From assembly GCF_041200145.1 (NCBI RefSeq), contig NZ_CP165734.1, positions 6,677,001-6,741,000 on the forward strand: 64,000 nt of DNA, written 5' to 3'. The notes under the pieces are model-generated. The model made no database searches, had not been told where the DNA came from, and saw only the letters and a program-made list of their open reading frames with translations. The stretch is from Bradyrhizobium sp. LLZ17. Lineage in GTDB: Bacteria; Pseudomonadota; Alphaproteobacteria; Rhizobiales; Xanthobacteraceae. Shown here piece by piece: positions 7,181 to 18,900 of this stretch. The translations under genes and the position numbers were made by a program. Every line of letters starts with the position of its first letter. The first letter of the stretch is position 1.

Positions 7181-9964
7181 TCAGGCGCGGAGGCGCTGCC
7201 GCGCGGGCTTGACCGCGCCTGCGGTGCGTGCCTCGACCACGGCCGCGGGAAGTTCACGAAAAGCCTGTGCAACTTGCAGCGCGTTTCTCGTCAAGCCCGG
7301 CGCGGAATAGCCTGCGATATTGATGGTCGCGTCGAAGCCTTCCAGCACGGGCCATTCGCGGCCCGTTTGCGTAAATGGCGCGAACTGCCGTCCGACCACG
7401 ACGATCGCCGCGTCACGGCCATGTCGCCGGGCGAAGGCGATGACATGCTCCGCGTGCGCGCCCCGCACCTCCAGCGGTTGGTAGTCGCCATGGGCGAAGA
7501 CGTCGGCGAGTGCGTTGCGCAGCTTGAGCAGCCGCCGCGTCCAGGCGAGTTTGATCTGGCCGTCCGGCCAGCTCTTGATCAGGCCGCTCCAATCCCGGTT
7601 GTCCGGCGAGCTCAGGGCTGCATGCCTCGCGGCAAAATCCACCGGGCGGCGGTTATCGGGATCGACCAGCGACAGGTCCCAGAATTCGGTGCCCTGGTAG
7701 AAATCAGGAATGCCGGGCAACGTTGCCTTCAGCGTGAGCTGGCTCAGCGAGTTCAACGCGCCCAGCAGCGCGACGCGGCGCGCCAGGGTTTGCAGCGACT
7801 CCAGAAATTCGGCGGACTGCGCGGGATCGAGGATTGTCGCGATGAAGCTCCGCACGCCCGCTTCGTACGCCTCATGCGGATTGAGCCAGCTCGTCTCTTC
7901 CTTGCCCTCGCGTGCGGCCTTGAGCGCGTAGGCCTGGATGCGCTCCACGAAATCGCCGCCGAGCCCGTCGAGCGGCCAGGCGCCGAGCAGGGTCTGGTAG
8001 AGCATATATTCGAATGTGGCCGACGGCGCGCGCAAATTACCATCCAACGCGAGATGCGGCGCGTTCAGGACTTTCCAGCGCGAAACCATGCTGGTCCATT
8101 CGCCGGGAATTTCACTCAGGGCTGCGATCCGCGCGCGAGCGTCCTCGCCGCGTTTGGTGTCATGCGTGGCCGTTGCCGTCATGCCGTGCGGCCATTCCTT
8201 GGCGCGGGCCCGCATGGCCTCGTGGAAAGCGGGAACGGTGAGCCCATTGCTGGCGGGATCGCCGCCGACCTCGTTCAGGGCGAGCAGCCGGTGGAATTGA
8301 TAGAAGGCGGTGTCCTCCAGCGACTTCGCCATCATCGGTCCGGTGAACTGCTGCACCTTGAGTGCAAAGCGGCGCACTCTTGGGGCGCTATGCGGGGGGC
8401 GGTCGGGCTTGAGCAGGTCCATGGTGAGCGCATCGCGCAGGAAGTCGAAAATGCCCTCGTCCGCGGCGAACCATTCAGCGCGGGCGCGTTCGATGGTATG
8501 GTCGATCAATTTGCGGTCGTGCGCGGCGGGCGCGCCGGTCGTGAGATAGGTGCGGTACACCGGGAAGTGCAGCACGTAGAGTTCGAGCGCCTGCCGCAGG
8601 CTGTCGGCGGAAAAGTCCCGGCTCGAATAATGCCCGTTGGCGATGCGTGCGAGCAGGCGCGTCAGCACGATGAATTCGCTGGTGAGCAAGGTCTCCAGCA
8701 CGCGCCGCTTGGCATCCTTGACGTAAGGCGCAAGCCGCGGCGGCCGGTTGCTGATTTGCCGCCAGGTCTCGTCCAGTGCCTCCAATCCCTTGGGATCGAC
8801 CAGCACATGGGTGATGACGTTCAACCATTCATAGCCGGTGGTGCCTTGAACGCCGGCGAAGTGCGGCAGGCGCTCGTGCTCGCACAGGATCTTCTCGATG
8901 ACGGTAAAGAACGGCTTCGTCGTGCCTTGCGCGTCGCGCACCAGCCGGCGCAGCCGCTGGCAATATTGCGCGGAGTCGCGCAGGCCGTCGATGTGATCGA
9001 GGCGGATGCCCTGCAATTTGCCCTCGGCGACGAGCTGCTTCACCAGCCGATGGGTGGCGGCAAACGTGCCGGGATCCTCGACGCGGAGGCCGGCGAGCCC
9101 GTTGACGTCGAAGAAGCGGCGGTAGTTGATGTCGCTGGACGCGAGCCGCCAATGAGCGAGCTTGTAGTGCTGGCGCTCCAGAAGATGATGCAGCGCCAGT
9201 GTCTGCGCCGGACGATCCTTGGCCGCGCGATAGGCGCCAAGGCCGTTCGCGATGATTTCGGCGGCGCCCGCGATCTGCTTCAGCTCGGCCTTGAAGCCGG
9301 GCGCTTCCTTGCGATTCGGCCGGCGCAATCCCGTGTAGCGGGTCGCGAGCGAAAGCAGGCGCTTGCCAGCCTCCGTCTCTGCGGCATCCGCCTCTTTCAC
9401 CACCGCCCGCAGCATTTCGCCATAGCGCTCCGGTGCGATCGGCAGGCGATGCTCGAAATACCAGACCGAAAAGCTGCCCTCGTCGGGGTCGTAGCGCAGT
9501 TCGATCTCGCCGCGCTCGAGCGCTTCGCCATAGGACGCGCCGAGGATCGGCAGCAGCACGCCGCCGCGGGCACGGTAGGCCAATTGATCCCAATCGATGT
9601 CGAAGGAAACCGCGTGCGGCGAGGCCTGGCCCCACTCCAGAACGTCCAGCCACCACGGATTGTCGGCAAAATGCACGCCGACATGATTGGGCACGAAATC
9701 GATGATGAGTCCGAGATCGTGCTGCTTGAGCGCGTCGCTCAGCCGCGCGAAGCCGGGCTCACCGCCCAGTTCGGGATTGAACTGGCTGTGATCGACTGTG
9801 TCGTAGCCGTGGGTCGAGCCCTTGCGGGCCTTCATCACCGGCGACGCGTAGAGATGCGTGATCCCCAGCGCCTTCAAGTACGGCACCACGGCGGCGGCCT
9901 TGTCGAAGTCGAAATCCGCCGTGAGCTGGAGGCGATAGGTCGCGAGAGGAATGGCCGGAGGCAT
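7181..9964 (-). CDS. treY: TreY malto-oligosyltrehalose synthase
   Basis: Intramolecular transglucosylase that turns the reducing-end alpha-1,4 bond of malto-oligosaccharides into an alpha,alpha-1,1 bond, the first step of the TreYZ trehalose route. 927 residues, family length. GH13 family signs: ATYRLQL near the N-terminus, LGITHLYASP, DFVPNHVGVH, the catalytic Asp in GIRLDHIDGLRD, Glu in VIEKILCEHERLP, and ATHDTKRGEDARARI. Last gene of the six-gene operon; its start lies 1 base after the treZ stop. The extensive + strand open frames across it are high-GC mirror frames. Confidence 0.96.
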   Translation of the reverse strand: MPPAIPLATYRLQLTADFDFDKAAAVVPYLKALGITHLYASPVMKARKGSTHGYDTVDHSQFNPELGGEPGFARLSDALKQHDLGLIIDFVPNHVGVHFADNPWWLDVLEWGQASPHAVSFDIDWDQLAYRARGGVLLPILGASYGEALERGEIELRYDPDEGSFSVWYFEHRLPIAPERYGEMLRAVVKEADAAETEAGKRLLSLATRYTGLRRPNRKEAPGFKAELKQIAGAAEIIANGLGAYRAAKDRPAQTLALHHLLERQHYKLAHWRLASSDINYRRFFDVNGLAGLRVEDPGTFAATHRLVKQLVAEGKLQGIRLDHIDGLRDSAQYCQRLRRLVRDAQGTTKPFFTVIEKILCEHERLPHFAGVQGTTGYEWLNVITHVLVDPKGLEALDETWRQISNRPPRLAPYVKDAKRRVLETLLTSEFIVLTRLLARIANGHYSSRDFSADSLRQALELYVLHFPVYRTYLTTGAPAAHDRKLIDHTIERARAEWFAADEGIFDFLRDALTMDLLKPDRPPHSAPRVRRFALKVQQFTGPMMAKSLEDTAFYQFHRLLALNEVGGDPASNGLTVPAFHEAMRARAKEWPHGMTATATHDTKRGEDARARIAALSEIPGEWTSMVSRWKVLNAPHLALDGNLRAPSATFEYMLYQTLLGAWPLDGLGGDFVERIQAYALKAAREGKEETSWLNPHEAYEAGVRSFIATILDPAQSAEFLESLQTLARRVALLGALNSLSQLTLKATLPGIPDFYQGTEFWDLSLVDPDNRRPVDFAARHAALSSPDNRDWSGLIKSWPDGQIKLAWTRRLLKLRNALADVFAHGDYQPLEVRGAHAEHVIAFARRHGRDAAIVVVGRQFAPFTQTGREWPVLEGFDATINIAGYSAPGLTRNALQVAQAFRELPAAVVEARTAGAVKPARQRLRA

Positions 9965-9965
9965 G

Positions 9966-11720
9966 CTAACCTCCGAGGCGCCAGACTACTGACCACGGCA
10001 AGAGCCGGTCGCTGGCCGCGCCGCCCCAGATCGGCGTGCCTGCGTTGTTGTCCGAATGCGCGATGTCCTTGTCCGACAGATTGGCGGCGAGCCGCAGTAT
10101 CGCGCCATCGCCCATACGCCAATGTGCGGTCAGCAAACCATTGTCGCCGGCCCGGGCGTCGCCGAAACTCGCCCCCTTCAGCCGCGGCGCGATCTGCTTG
10201 CGGCGAAGCGAGAGCAGCTCGCGCACCAAAGCCAATCGCTCGTTCTGTTCCGGCGTACGGCTGTCCCAGTCGAGCACGGCCGATTGCAGCGTGGCTGGAT
10301 CGAGCGGATCGGGTACCTCGTCGCCATATTTTTCGTAGGCCCAGGCATATTCCCGCTTGCGCCCCTTGCGCACCGCGTCAGCCAGTCCGCCCTGGAAATC
10401 GCAGAAGAACGGGAAGGGCGCTGTCGAGCCCCATTCCTCGCCCTGAAACAGCATCGGCACCATCGGCGCAAGCAGCGTCACTGCGAGAGCGGCCTCGATC
10501 TGGCGCGGCGGTGCCAGGCTCTCGAGCCGATCGCCCAGCGGCCGGTTGCCGATCTGGTCGTGGTTCTGGAGAAAGTTGACGAAGGTTGCCGGCGGCAGCT
10601 CGCCGCTTGGCTCGCCGCGTGGCTTCTTGCCCCAGAATTCCGAGATTTCGCCCTGATAGACGAAGCCCGACGCGAGCGCGCGCGCAAGGTCCATACGCGG
10701 CGTCTGGTAATCTGCGTAATAACCGGCGAGTTCGCCGGTCAGCATCACATGCCAGACGTGATGATAGTCGTCGTTCCACTGTCCGCGATATTTTCCGTTC
10801 GGCGGCTCCTGCGCGGCATCGAGCAGGCTCGCCTGGTTGTCGCCGTTCTCCAGCACGAGATGGATGTGTCGTCCCGTGGCCTTGGCGAGCTCGCCGGCGG
10901 CAACGCTCAGCTCCTGCAACATCGACTGCTCGCCGGGGATCGTCATGATGTGATTGGCGGCATCCAGGCGCAGACCGTCGAAGCGGTAGTCGGCGAGCCA
11001 GGACAGCGCATTCTCGACCGCAAAGGCCCGTACCTGCGGCACCCGATAGTCGATCGTGCTGCCCCAAGGTGTGTGGGCATCGGTGAAGAAGGTCGGCGCG
11101 TAGCGGCCGAGGTAATTTCCCTCGGGGCCGAAGTGATTGTAGACCACGTCGAGAAACACCATCAGCCCGCGCAGATGCGCCTCGTCGATCAACGTCTTCA
11201 AGTCTTCGGGCCGGCCATAGACGCTGTCGGGCGCGTACCACAGCACGCCGTCATAGCCCCAGCCGCGGCGGCCGGCGAAATCGGCCAGCGGCATCAATTC
11301 GAGTGCGGTGATGCCGCTGGCAGCCAGATGATCAAGCTTGTCGATCATGGCGCGGTAAGTGCCTTGCGGCGTGAACGTACCGACATGGGTCTCGATCAGC
11401 ACCGTCTCTTCCCAGGGGCGGCCGCGCCAGTCCCTGGCGCGCCATTCAAACGCCGCCTGATCGATCACCTCGCTCGGGCCGGATACGTCCTCGGGTTGGA
11501 ATGCCGAGGCCGGATCGGGCACGTCGATCTCGTCGTCGATCCTGAATTTGTATTGGCTCCCGGCGCTCAGGCCGGCGATGTCGGCCACATACCAGCCATC
11601 CTCGCGCCGCCGCATGGCATGACGCCGTTCGAGCAGGAGGTCGACGCGTCGTGCAGCCGGAGCCCACAGGCGGAACGACACGCCCTCATTCGTCGGCCTG
11701 GCGCCGAAGGACGGCCTCAT
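9966..11720 (-). CDS. treZ: TreZ malto-oligosyltrehalose trehalohydrolase
   Basis: Releases trehalose from the maltooligosyl-trehalose made by TreY. 584 residues, typical. An N-terminal beta-sandwich (about 1-90, FRLWAPAARRVDLLLE) precedes the GH13 barrel, with DVVYNHFGPEGNYLG, catalytic Asp in FDGLRLDAANHI, Glu in LVLENGDN and Asp in LQNHDQIGN. The start overlaps the glgX stop by 4 bases, consistent with translational coupling. Confidence 0.96.
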   Translation of the reverse strand: MRPSFGARPTNEGVSFRLWAPAARRVDLLLERRHAMRRREDGWYVADIAGLSAGSQYKFRIDDEIDVPDPASAFQPEDVSGPSEVIDQAAFEWRARDWRGRPWEETVLIETHVGTFTPQGTYRAMIDKLDHLAASGITALELMPLADFAGRRGWGYDGVLWYAPDSVYGRPEDLKTLIDEAHLRGLMVFLDVVYNHFGPEGNYLGRYAPTFFTDAHTPWGSTIDYRVPQVRAFAVENALSWLADYRFDGLRLDAANHIMTIPGEQSMLQELSVAAGELAKATGRHIHLVLENGDNQASLLDAAQEPPNGKYRGQWNDDYHHVWHVMLTGELAGYYADYQTPRMDLARALASGFVYQGEISEFWGKKPRGEPSGELPPATFVNFLQNHDQIGNRPLGDRLESLAPPRQIEAALAVTLLAPMVPMLFQGEEWGSTAPFPFFCDFQGGLADAVRKGRKREYAWAYEKYGDEVPDPLDPATLQSAVLDWDSRTPEQNERLALVRELLSLRRKQIAPRLKGASFGDARAGDNGLLTAHWRMGDGAILRLAANLSDKDIAHSDNNAGTPIWGGAASDRLLPWSVVWRLGG

Positions 11721-13795
11721 CGCGCGCCCGCGAACGCAAGCACCGAGCGCGGCGGCGCCTTGCTGTCGCTTCCGGGCAGGAAGTCAGTCGTGTTCAGCTT
11801 GGCGTCTGTCGTGTTCAGGACCTGCAGCCAACTCTTGTATTCGCTCATCTTGGGCAATCTGAATGCGATCTCTTCGGGGGCGGCGTTCAGAACGATAAAG
11901 ATCGCAGCCCCGCCGGGTTCCACCGGCCCCATCACATAGGAGAGGAACCTCCCTTCCGGGAATTTCCAGTCACTCTCCGTCATCTCGTCGCCGGCAGGGG
12001 TCAGCCAGAGCGCACCGTAGGAGACGCCGTCCGCGGGACGGCCGTCGAGCCAGCGGTGGCTGCGAAGCTGCGAGAAGCGGCGGCGGATCTCGGCGAGCTG
12101 CGCAACGAAATCGACCATGTCGTCGCTGTCCTTGCCTAGATTGTCCCAGCCGATCCACCCGATCTCATTGTCCTGGCAATAGGCGTTGTTGTTGCCGGAC
12201 TGCGAGTTGCCGACCTCGTCGCCGGCCAGAAGCAGGGGAACGCCCTGGGCCAGCATCAGGCAGGCGAGCACGTTCTTGCGAAGCTGCCGGCGCAGGCTGA
12301 GGATTTCCGGATCGTCGGTTGGTCCCTCGACCCCGCAATTGTTGCTGTGGTTGTCGTTGGAGCCGTCGCGATTGTCCTCGCCATTGGCCTCGTTGTGCTT
12401 CTCGTTGTAGCTGAACAGATCGGCCAGCGTAAAACCGTCATGCACCGTGATGTGGTTGATGCTGGCGCGCGGCCGCCGTCCATCGTGGTTGAACAGGTCC
12501 GAGGACGCCGTCATGCGGCTGGAGATGTCGCCGATCAGGCTGCCTTCGCCGCTCCAGTAGCGGCGCATGGCGCTGCGATAGCGATCGTTCCACTCCGACC
12601 ATTGCGAGGGGAATGCGCCGACCTGATAGCCGCCGAGGCCGAGGTCCCAGGGCTCGGCGACGAGCTTGACGGTCGCCAGCACCGGATCCTGCCGGATTGC
12701 CGTCAGGAACGAGATGCCGCGATCGAAACCGTTCGGCCCGCGCGCGAGCGTGGTGGCGAGGTCGAAGCGGAAGCCGTCGACGTGGCAGACCTCGACCCAG
12801 TAGCGCAGCGAATCCATCACCATCTGGAGCACGCGCGGATGGGTCAGGTTCACCGACGAACCGCAGCCGGTGAAGTCGTCGTAGTAGCGCGGGTTCTCTC
12901 GGTTCAGCCAGTAATAGGAGGCATTGTCGATGCCGCGGTAGCATAGAGTCGGGCCGAGATGATTGCCTTCAGCGGTGTGGTTGTAGACGACGTCGAGCAT
13001 CACCTCGATGCCGGCATCGTGCAGCCGCGCGACAGTGGTGCGGAAAGAATCGAGCGCATTGTCCTGGGCGTAGCGCGGCTCCGGCGCGAAAAACGACAGC
13101 GTATTGTAGCCCCAATAATTGGCGAGCTTCTTCTCCACCAGCACGCGGTCGTCGACGAACGCGTGAATCGGCAGGAGCTCGACCGTGGTGACACCGAGCT
13201 TCTTCAGATGCTCGATCATCGCGGGCGACGACAGGCCGGCATAGGTGCCGCGCAGGTTCGGCGGCACGTCGTCGCGCTTCTGCGTCAGGCCCTTGACGTG
13301 GGCCTCGTAGATGATGGTGTCCTCCCAGGGGATGTTGGGCCTGATCTCGCGCCGGCCCCAGTTGAAGGTCTCGTCGAGGACGACGCCCTTGGGCATGCCG
13401 CGGGCGTTGTCGCGCCGGTCGAACGACAGGTCCTCGCGCGCGCTGCCGGTGCGGTAGGCGAAATGTGCGTCACTCCAGACCAAGCGTCCGGCGAGCCGCT
13501 TGGCATAGGGATCGAGTAGCAGTTTGTTGGCGTTGAAGCGGTGGCCGTGCTCGGGTTCATAGGGACCGTGGACGCGATAGCCGTAGAGCTGACCAGGCGA
13601 GACGTCGTTGAGATAGCCGTGCCAGACATCCTCGGTGCGCTCGGGCAGTTCGATGCGTTCGAGCTCACGGCGGCCCTGACTGTCGAACAGGCACAGCTCG
13701 ACATTTTGCGCATTGGCGGAAAACAGCGCGAAATTGGTGCCGCGCCCGTCCCAGCTTGCACCGAGGCGTGCGGGCGATCCAGCAGTCAGGCGCAT
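11717..13795 (-). CDS. glgX: Glycogen debranching enzyme (GlgX/TreX type isoamylase)
   Basis: Hydrolyses alpha-1,6 branches in glycogen or limit dextrins, giving linear chains for TreY. 692 residues. N-terminal CBM48-like domain (about 10-130, GASWDGRGTNFALFSANA), then the GH13 barrel with DVVYNHTAEGNHLGPTLCYR, catalytic Asp in GFRFDLATTLAR, Glu in LVAEPWDLG, and HDGFTLADLFSYN with the Asn-rich loop typical of GlgX. It starts 3 bases after the glgB stop. In treYZ operons this gene is often called treX. Confidence 0.95.
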   Translation of the reverse strand: MRLTAGSPARLGASWDGRGTNFALFSANAQNVELCLFDSQGRRELERIELPERTEDVWHGYLNDVSPGQLYGYRVHGPYEPEHGHRFNANKLLLDPYAKRLAGRLVWSDAHFAYRTGSAREDLSFDRRDNARGMPKGVVLDETFNWGRREIRPNIPWEDTIIYEAHVKGLTQKRDDVPPNLRGTYAGLSSPAMIEHLKKLGVTTVELLPIHAFVDDRVLVEKKLANYWGYNTLSFFAPEPRYAQDNALDSFRTTVARLHDAGIEVMLDVVYNHTAEGNHLGPTLCYRGIDNASYYWLNRENPRYYDDFTGCGSSVNLTHPRVLQMVMDSLRYWVEVCHVDGFRFDLATTLARGPNGFDRGISFLTAIRQDPVLATVKLVAEPWDLGLGGYQVGAFPSQWSEWNDRYRSAMRRYWSGEGSLIGDISSRMTASSDLFNHDGRRPRASINHITVHDGFTLADLFSYNEKHNEANGEDNRDGSNDNHSNNCGVEGPTDDPEILSLRRQLRKNVLACLMLAQGVPLLLAGDEVGNSQSGNNNAYCQDNEIGWIGWDNLGKDSDDMVDFVAQLAEIRRRFSQLRSHRWLDGRPADGVSYGALWLTPAGDEMTESDWKFPEGRFLSYVMGPVEPGGAAIFIVLNAAPEEIAFRLPKMSEYKSWLQVLNTTDAKLNTTDFLPGSDSKAPPRSVLAFAGAR

Positions 13796-13798
13796 GTG

Positions 13799-15946
13799 TC
13801 AGCTTTCCGGAACGAGGAAGATGGCCGCGAGAGGCGGAACCGTGAGGCGTAGCTCGGGCGACTTGCCGTCAACGGCCTGAACCTCTCCGATGTTCCCGAC
13901 ATTGGTGCCGCCGTAATGAGCGGAGTCCGAGTTGAACACCTCTTTCCACTTGCCGGCAAAGGGTACGCGGACGCGATAATTGCGATAGACATTGGGTGAG
14001 AAGTTGACGATCACCAGGCACCGCGCGTGCTCGGCGGTCCCCTTGCGCATCCAGGCGAAGACGTTGCGGTTGGCATCGTCCGTGATCAGCCATTCGAAGC
14101 CGGCCTGGTCGCAATCCATCTGATGCAGCGCCGGCACCGCGCGATAAACCCTATTGAGATCCCGGATCAGCGACTGAACGCCGGCGTGGTTCTTGTATTC
14201 GAGCAGGTGCCAGTCGAGCGATTGGTCGTGATTCCACTCGCGGCTCTGCGCGATTTCAGCGCCCATGAACAGCAGCTTCTTGCCGGGATGGGCGAACATG
14301 AAGCTGTAGTAGGCGCGCAAATTCGCGAAGCGCTGCCACTCGTCGCCGGGCATCCGGCCGAGGATCGAGCGTTTGCCGTGCACCACCTCGTCATGCGACA
14401 GCGGCAGGATGAAATTCTCCGAGAAGGCGTAGTGCAGCCCGAACAGGATGTCGCCGTGATGATGCTTGCGGTGGATCGGATCCTTGCTGATGTAGTTCAG
14501 CGTGTCATGCATCCAGCCCATGTTCCACTTGTAGCCGAAGCCGAGCCCACCGAATTCGACGGGACGGGACACTTGCGGCCACGCGGTGGATTCTTCGGCA
14601 GCGGTGGTCGCCTGCGGGAATCGGGCAAACAGCTCGGTGTTGAAGCGGCGCAGGAACGCGATCGCCTCGATGTTCTCGCGACCGCCATACTGGTTCGGAA
14701 TCCACGCACCCGGCGGGCGGCTGTAGTCGAGATACAGCATCGAGGCGACCGCATCGACACGCAGCCCGTCGATGGCGTAGCGCTCCAGCCAGAACAGCGC
14801 GTTCGACACCAGGAAGTTCGTCACTTCGGTGCGGCCGTAATTGTAGATCAGCGTGCCCCAGTCGAGGTGACGGCCCTGGAGCGGGTTGGCGTGCTCGTAG
14901 AGCGCGGTGCCGTCAAAGCTGCCGAGCCCGTGCGGATCGTCCGGGAAGTGCCCGGGCACCCAATCGAGCAGCACGCCGACGCCTTCGCGGTGGCAGGCAT
15001 CGACCAGCGCCGCGAAATCCTCCGGCGTGCCGAAGCGGCTCGTCGGCGCGTAGAGGCCGGTCGGCTGATAGCCCCATGAGCCGTCGAACGGATGTTCGCT
15101 CACCGGCAGGAATTCGACATGGCTGAAGCCCATGTCGCGGACGTAAGCCGGCAATTGCTCGGCGAGCTCGCGGTAGGTGAGCCATTCGTTGCCGTTCTTG
15201 CGCCGCCACGAGCCGAGATGGACCTCGTAGATCGACATCGGCGCCGACAATGCGTTGATGCCGTCCGTCGCCGGGCGCGGCCGCGGCAGATGCGCTTCGT
15301 CGAACACGATGGACGCTGTCTTCGGACGCAGCTCGGTCGCAAACGCCATCGGGTCGGATTTCAGCGGCAGCAGATGGCCGTGCGGCCCGACGATCTCGAA
15401 CTTGTAATGGTCGCCGGCCTTGGCGTGCGGAATGAACAACTCCCAGTATCCGGAGCCGCGCACCCGCATGGGATGGCGTCGCCCGTCCCAGAAGTTGAAA
15501 TCGCCGACCACGGCCACGCGCCGCGCGTTCGGCGCCAGCACCACGAAGCCGATGCCGTCGACGCCTTCGAGCGTCATCGGATGCGCGCCAAGCTTGTCGT
15601 AGAGACGCTGATGGGTGCCTTCGCCGAGCAGATAGAGGTCGAAGTCGGTCAGGATCGGCGGAAAGCGGTAGGCGTCCTCGAACTCGACGATATTATCGCC
15701 GAATTTCGCACGCAACTGATAGCGCCTCGAGCCGTTGGGCAGGGCCCCGATGAACAGGCCGGCGTCGTGGACGCGGTCGAGCCGCGCCACCTCGCCGTGC
15801 TCGCCGACCGCTTCGACATTGGAGGCCTCGGGCAGGAAGGCGCGCACCACGCTCTTTCCGCCCTCGGGATGCAGCCCGAGATAGTGGAACGGGTCGGAGT
15901 GGCGGCCCTCGATGATGGCGTAGGCTTCGGCAGGCAGTTTAGGCAT
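13799..15946 (-). CDS. glgB: GlgB 1,4-alpha-glucan branching enzyme
   Basis: Cuts alpha-1,4 chains and re-joins them as alpha-1,6 branches. 715 residues from [15 protein letters not shown]; an upstream ATG at 15964 is possible but has a poorer ribosome-binding site. N-terminal GlgB-specific module and CBM48 (about 1-220), then the GH13 barrel with [14 protein letters not shown], nucleophile Asp in [17 protein letters not shown], acid/base Glu in AAEESTAWP and Asp in [10 protein letters not shown]. The start overlaps the end of treS-mak by a few bases. Confidence 0.95.
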   Translation of the reverse strand: MPKLPAEAYAIIEGRHSDPFHYLGLHPEGGKSVVRAFLPEASNVEAVGEHGEVARLDRVHDAGLFIGALPNGSRRYQLRAKFGDNIVEFEDAYRFPPILTDFDLYLLGEGTHQRLYDKLGAHPMTLEGVDGIGFVVLAPNARRVAVVGDFNFWDGRRHPMRVRGSGYWELFIPHAKAGDHYKFEIVGPHGHLLPLKSDPMAFATELRPKTASIVFDEAHLPRPRPATDGINALSAPMSIYEVHLGSWRRKNGNEWLTYRELAEQLPAYVRDMGFSHVEFLPVSEHPFDGSWGYQPTGLYAPTSRFGTPEDFAALVDACHREGVGVLLDWVPGHFPDDPHGLGSFDGTALYEHANPLQGRHLDWGTLIYNYGRTEVTNFLVSNALFWLERYAIDGLRVDAVASMLYLDYSRPPGAWIPNQYGGRENIEAIAFLRRFNTELFARFPQATTAAEESTAWPQVSRPVEFGGLGFGYKWNMGWMHDTLNYISKDPIHRKHHHGDILFGLHYAFSENFILPLSHDEVVHGKRSILGRMPGDEWQRFANLRAYYSFMFAHPGKKLLFMGAEIAQSREWNHDQSLDWHLLEYKNHAGVQSLIRDLNRVYRAVPALHQMDCDQAGFEWLITDDANRNVFAWMRKGTAEHARCLVIVNFSPNVYRNYRVRVPFAGKWKEVFNSDSAHYGGTNVGNIGEVQAVDGKSPELRLTVPPLAAIFLVPES

Positions 15947-18900
15947 GGGCTTCGCTCTCGGCATTGGACATCATGCGAAGCAGCCCGGTCAGTGCCGCGC
16001 TGAGCCCCTCTGGCCGGTGGGACAGCGCGTACTCTACTTCGTCGAACGCGTGATCAAGCAGGAAAAAGCTTAACAGGCCATCCGCCAAATGCGGGCCATT
16101 GGGCCATAACCGTCGGTCGGTCATGGCCTCGCGATAGGCGGTGAGAAAGGTGGTCGTGGCACGTTCGCGCCATTCACCGAGCGCCGCCGCGAGCCGGCCC
16201 TGCTCGTCAGAGGCGCCGTTGAGCGCTCGATTCAACGCCGCGGTTGCCGCGAACTCGATCGAGCGGATCAGGCCGGCGACGTCGCGCGCGGCCGGTGCCT
16301 TGCGCCGCTTCTCGGCCAGCGGCAGGCGCGGATCGCCGTCGAAATCGATGATGAAGATGTCGTCCTTCACGATCAGAGTTTGCCCGAGGCGGAAGTCGCC
16401 ATGATGACGGATGTTCAGCCCGGCGGTGTCGGATAGCAATAGCGCACTCAACCGGTCCGGCAGGGTCGGGCGCGTCGCCGCGAGTTGGTCGACCAGCGGC
16501 CGGTCGGCTTCCCGCAGGCCCTCGCGGCTTTCGATCAGCCGCTCGAACACGTGCTCGGCGCGTGCCTTGATGTCCGACGTCCAGCGGTTGACGTGTGCCG
16601 GGCTGATTGGCTCGGCGGCAAGATCGGCCGGCTTTGCGGCAGCAAGCGTCATATGCAGCTGGGCGAGCCGCCGCCCGGTCTGTGCCAGATGGTGCAGATA
16701 AGGCGCCTGGTCCGGGGTTGTGCGGGACGCCTCATCCGCCGGCAGCAGCCGCTGTTCATCCACGTAGCGGTCGAGATAGGCCGCGGTCACGGCCCAGCCG
16801 TCGCCCTGGTTCTCGACATAGGCATGCAGCACGCCGATCGTGCTGCGGCTATCGCCTTCGACCAGTTCAGCGGTGCCGAGCAGCGCCGGCGTGTTGGGGA
16901 AGCGCGCGACCTCGGTCAGATAGCGCCCGATCTCGGTCTCGGGATTGATGCCGCTTTCGAGCCGGCGATAGATCTTGGCGACGTATTGATTGTCAACCAG
17001 GGCGGTGCTGTTCGACTGCTCGATCGCGCGGATGCGCTCGGGCTCCTTGACGGTGTAATCGGCGAACAGGCTGGTGGGCTTGAACTCCAGCCGCAGATTG
17101 TTCTCCTCCACCACCAGGTGCTGCGACAAATTGCGCAGGAACAGGCCGATGAAGATCTGGTCGGTTGCGACGTCGAGCAGCGTGCCTTCGCGCGCGCCCT
17201 GGCGTACGGCGGCGAGCGCCTTGGGATTGAAGCGCTCGCGGTCGAATCGCACCCACTCGATCTGCATCGGCACCACGTAACGCGTGGCGACGCCATGTTG
17301 TGTTGCTTCGAAGAACCCGATCCAGGGCCGGTTGTCGCCGATGTCGCAGAACGGCACCGCCGAGGTCAGCGTCGGCTTGATGTGCTTGGGGTTGTGCTCG
17401 GGATACCACCGCGTGCGCGACAAAAATCCCGGCAGCACGTCACGCTCGAACACGCCGCGCTCGCGGGCGAGCGACACCCAGGTCGAATTGACCGGCACCA
17501 CCAGCGTCTCGAACTCGGGCACTGCGCTCGGCTTCACCGGTTCGGACTTGTCGCGCTCCAACAGCTGGAACCAGTAGAAGCCGTACGGTCCCAGCGTGAT
17601 CATGTAGGGCAGCTCGCCGATCGCGGGAAAGCGGGTGCGGCCGAGCATTTCCTGCGGGATGCGGTCCTTCCACGGCGACAGGTCGAGCTCGGTCGCCTGT
17701 GCTGCGCGCGAAAGGTTGGCGACGCAGAGGATCACCTCGTCGCGATACTGCCGGACATAGGCGAGCACGGCGCGGTTGGTCGGGCGGATGAACGTCATGC
17801 TGCCGCGGCCGAAGGCAAGCGTCGACTTGCGCACCGAGATCAGCCGCTTGGTCGCGCTGAGCTGCGAGGACAGGCTGCGCGACTGCGCCTCGACGTTGAC
17901 CGATTCTGTAACCGTAGACGGGGTCCATGATCGGCGGGGCGTAGAGGCGGGCCGGATCGGCGCGCGAGAAACCGCCGTTGCGGTCCGGGCTCCATTGCAT
18001 CGGCGTGCGCACGCCGTTGCGATCGCCGAGGTAGATGTTATCGCCCATCCCGATCTCGTCGCCGTAATAGATGATGGGCGTGCCGGGGAACGACAGCAGG
18101 AGCGAGTTCATCAGCTCGATCTTGCGCCGGTCGTTGTCCATCAACGGCGCAAGCCGCCGCCGGATGCCGACATTGATGCGCGCGCGGGGATCGTTGGCGT
18201 AGGTGGTCCAGAGATAGTCGCGCTCGACGTCGGTGACCATCTCCAGCGTCAGTTCGTCGTGGTTGCGCAGGAACAGCGCCCATTGGCAGCTCGCCGGAAT
18301 GTCCGGCGTCTGGCGCAGGATGTCGGTGATCGGGAAGCGGTCCTCCTGCGCGATCGCCATGTAGATGCGCGGCATCAGCGGGAAGTGGTAGGCCATGTGG
18401 CACTCGTCGCCGCGGCCGAAATATTCCTGCACGTCCTCGGGCCATTGATTGGCCTCGGCCAGCAGCAGCTTGCCCTTGGCGTAGGCGTCGAGCTCCTGTC
18501 GCAGGCGTTTGATGATCGCATGCGTCTCGGGGAGGTTCTCGTTCGATGTGCCCTCGCGCTCGCAGAGATAGGGAATCGCGTCCAGCCGGAAACCATCCAC
18601 GCCGGCATCGAGCCAGCGCTTCATCACCTGGATCAGCGCGCTGACGACGCGCGGGTTGTCGAAATTGAGATCGGGCTGGTGCGAGAAGAAGCGGTGCCAA
18701 TAAAACGCGCCGGCTTCCGAATCCCAGGTCCAGTTCGATTTTTCCGTGTCCGTGAAGATGATGCGCGTGCCTTGGTATTTCTGGTCGGTGTCGCTCCAGA
18801 CATACCAGTTGCGGGCGCTCGAGCCTGCCGGGCTGCGGCGCGCGCGCTTGAACCAATTGTGCTGGTCGGAGGTGTGGTTGACCACGAGTTCGGTGATGAC

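Noticed and set aside
7274..10579. Very long + strand open frame (1101 codons)
   Set aside because: Mirror frame over treY and treZ, His/Arg/Gln-rich with no domain; produced by high GC and codon bias of the real genes on the other strand.
10056..11939. Long + strand open frame over treZ
   Set aside because: Same mirror-frame effect; no recognisable motif.
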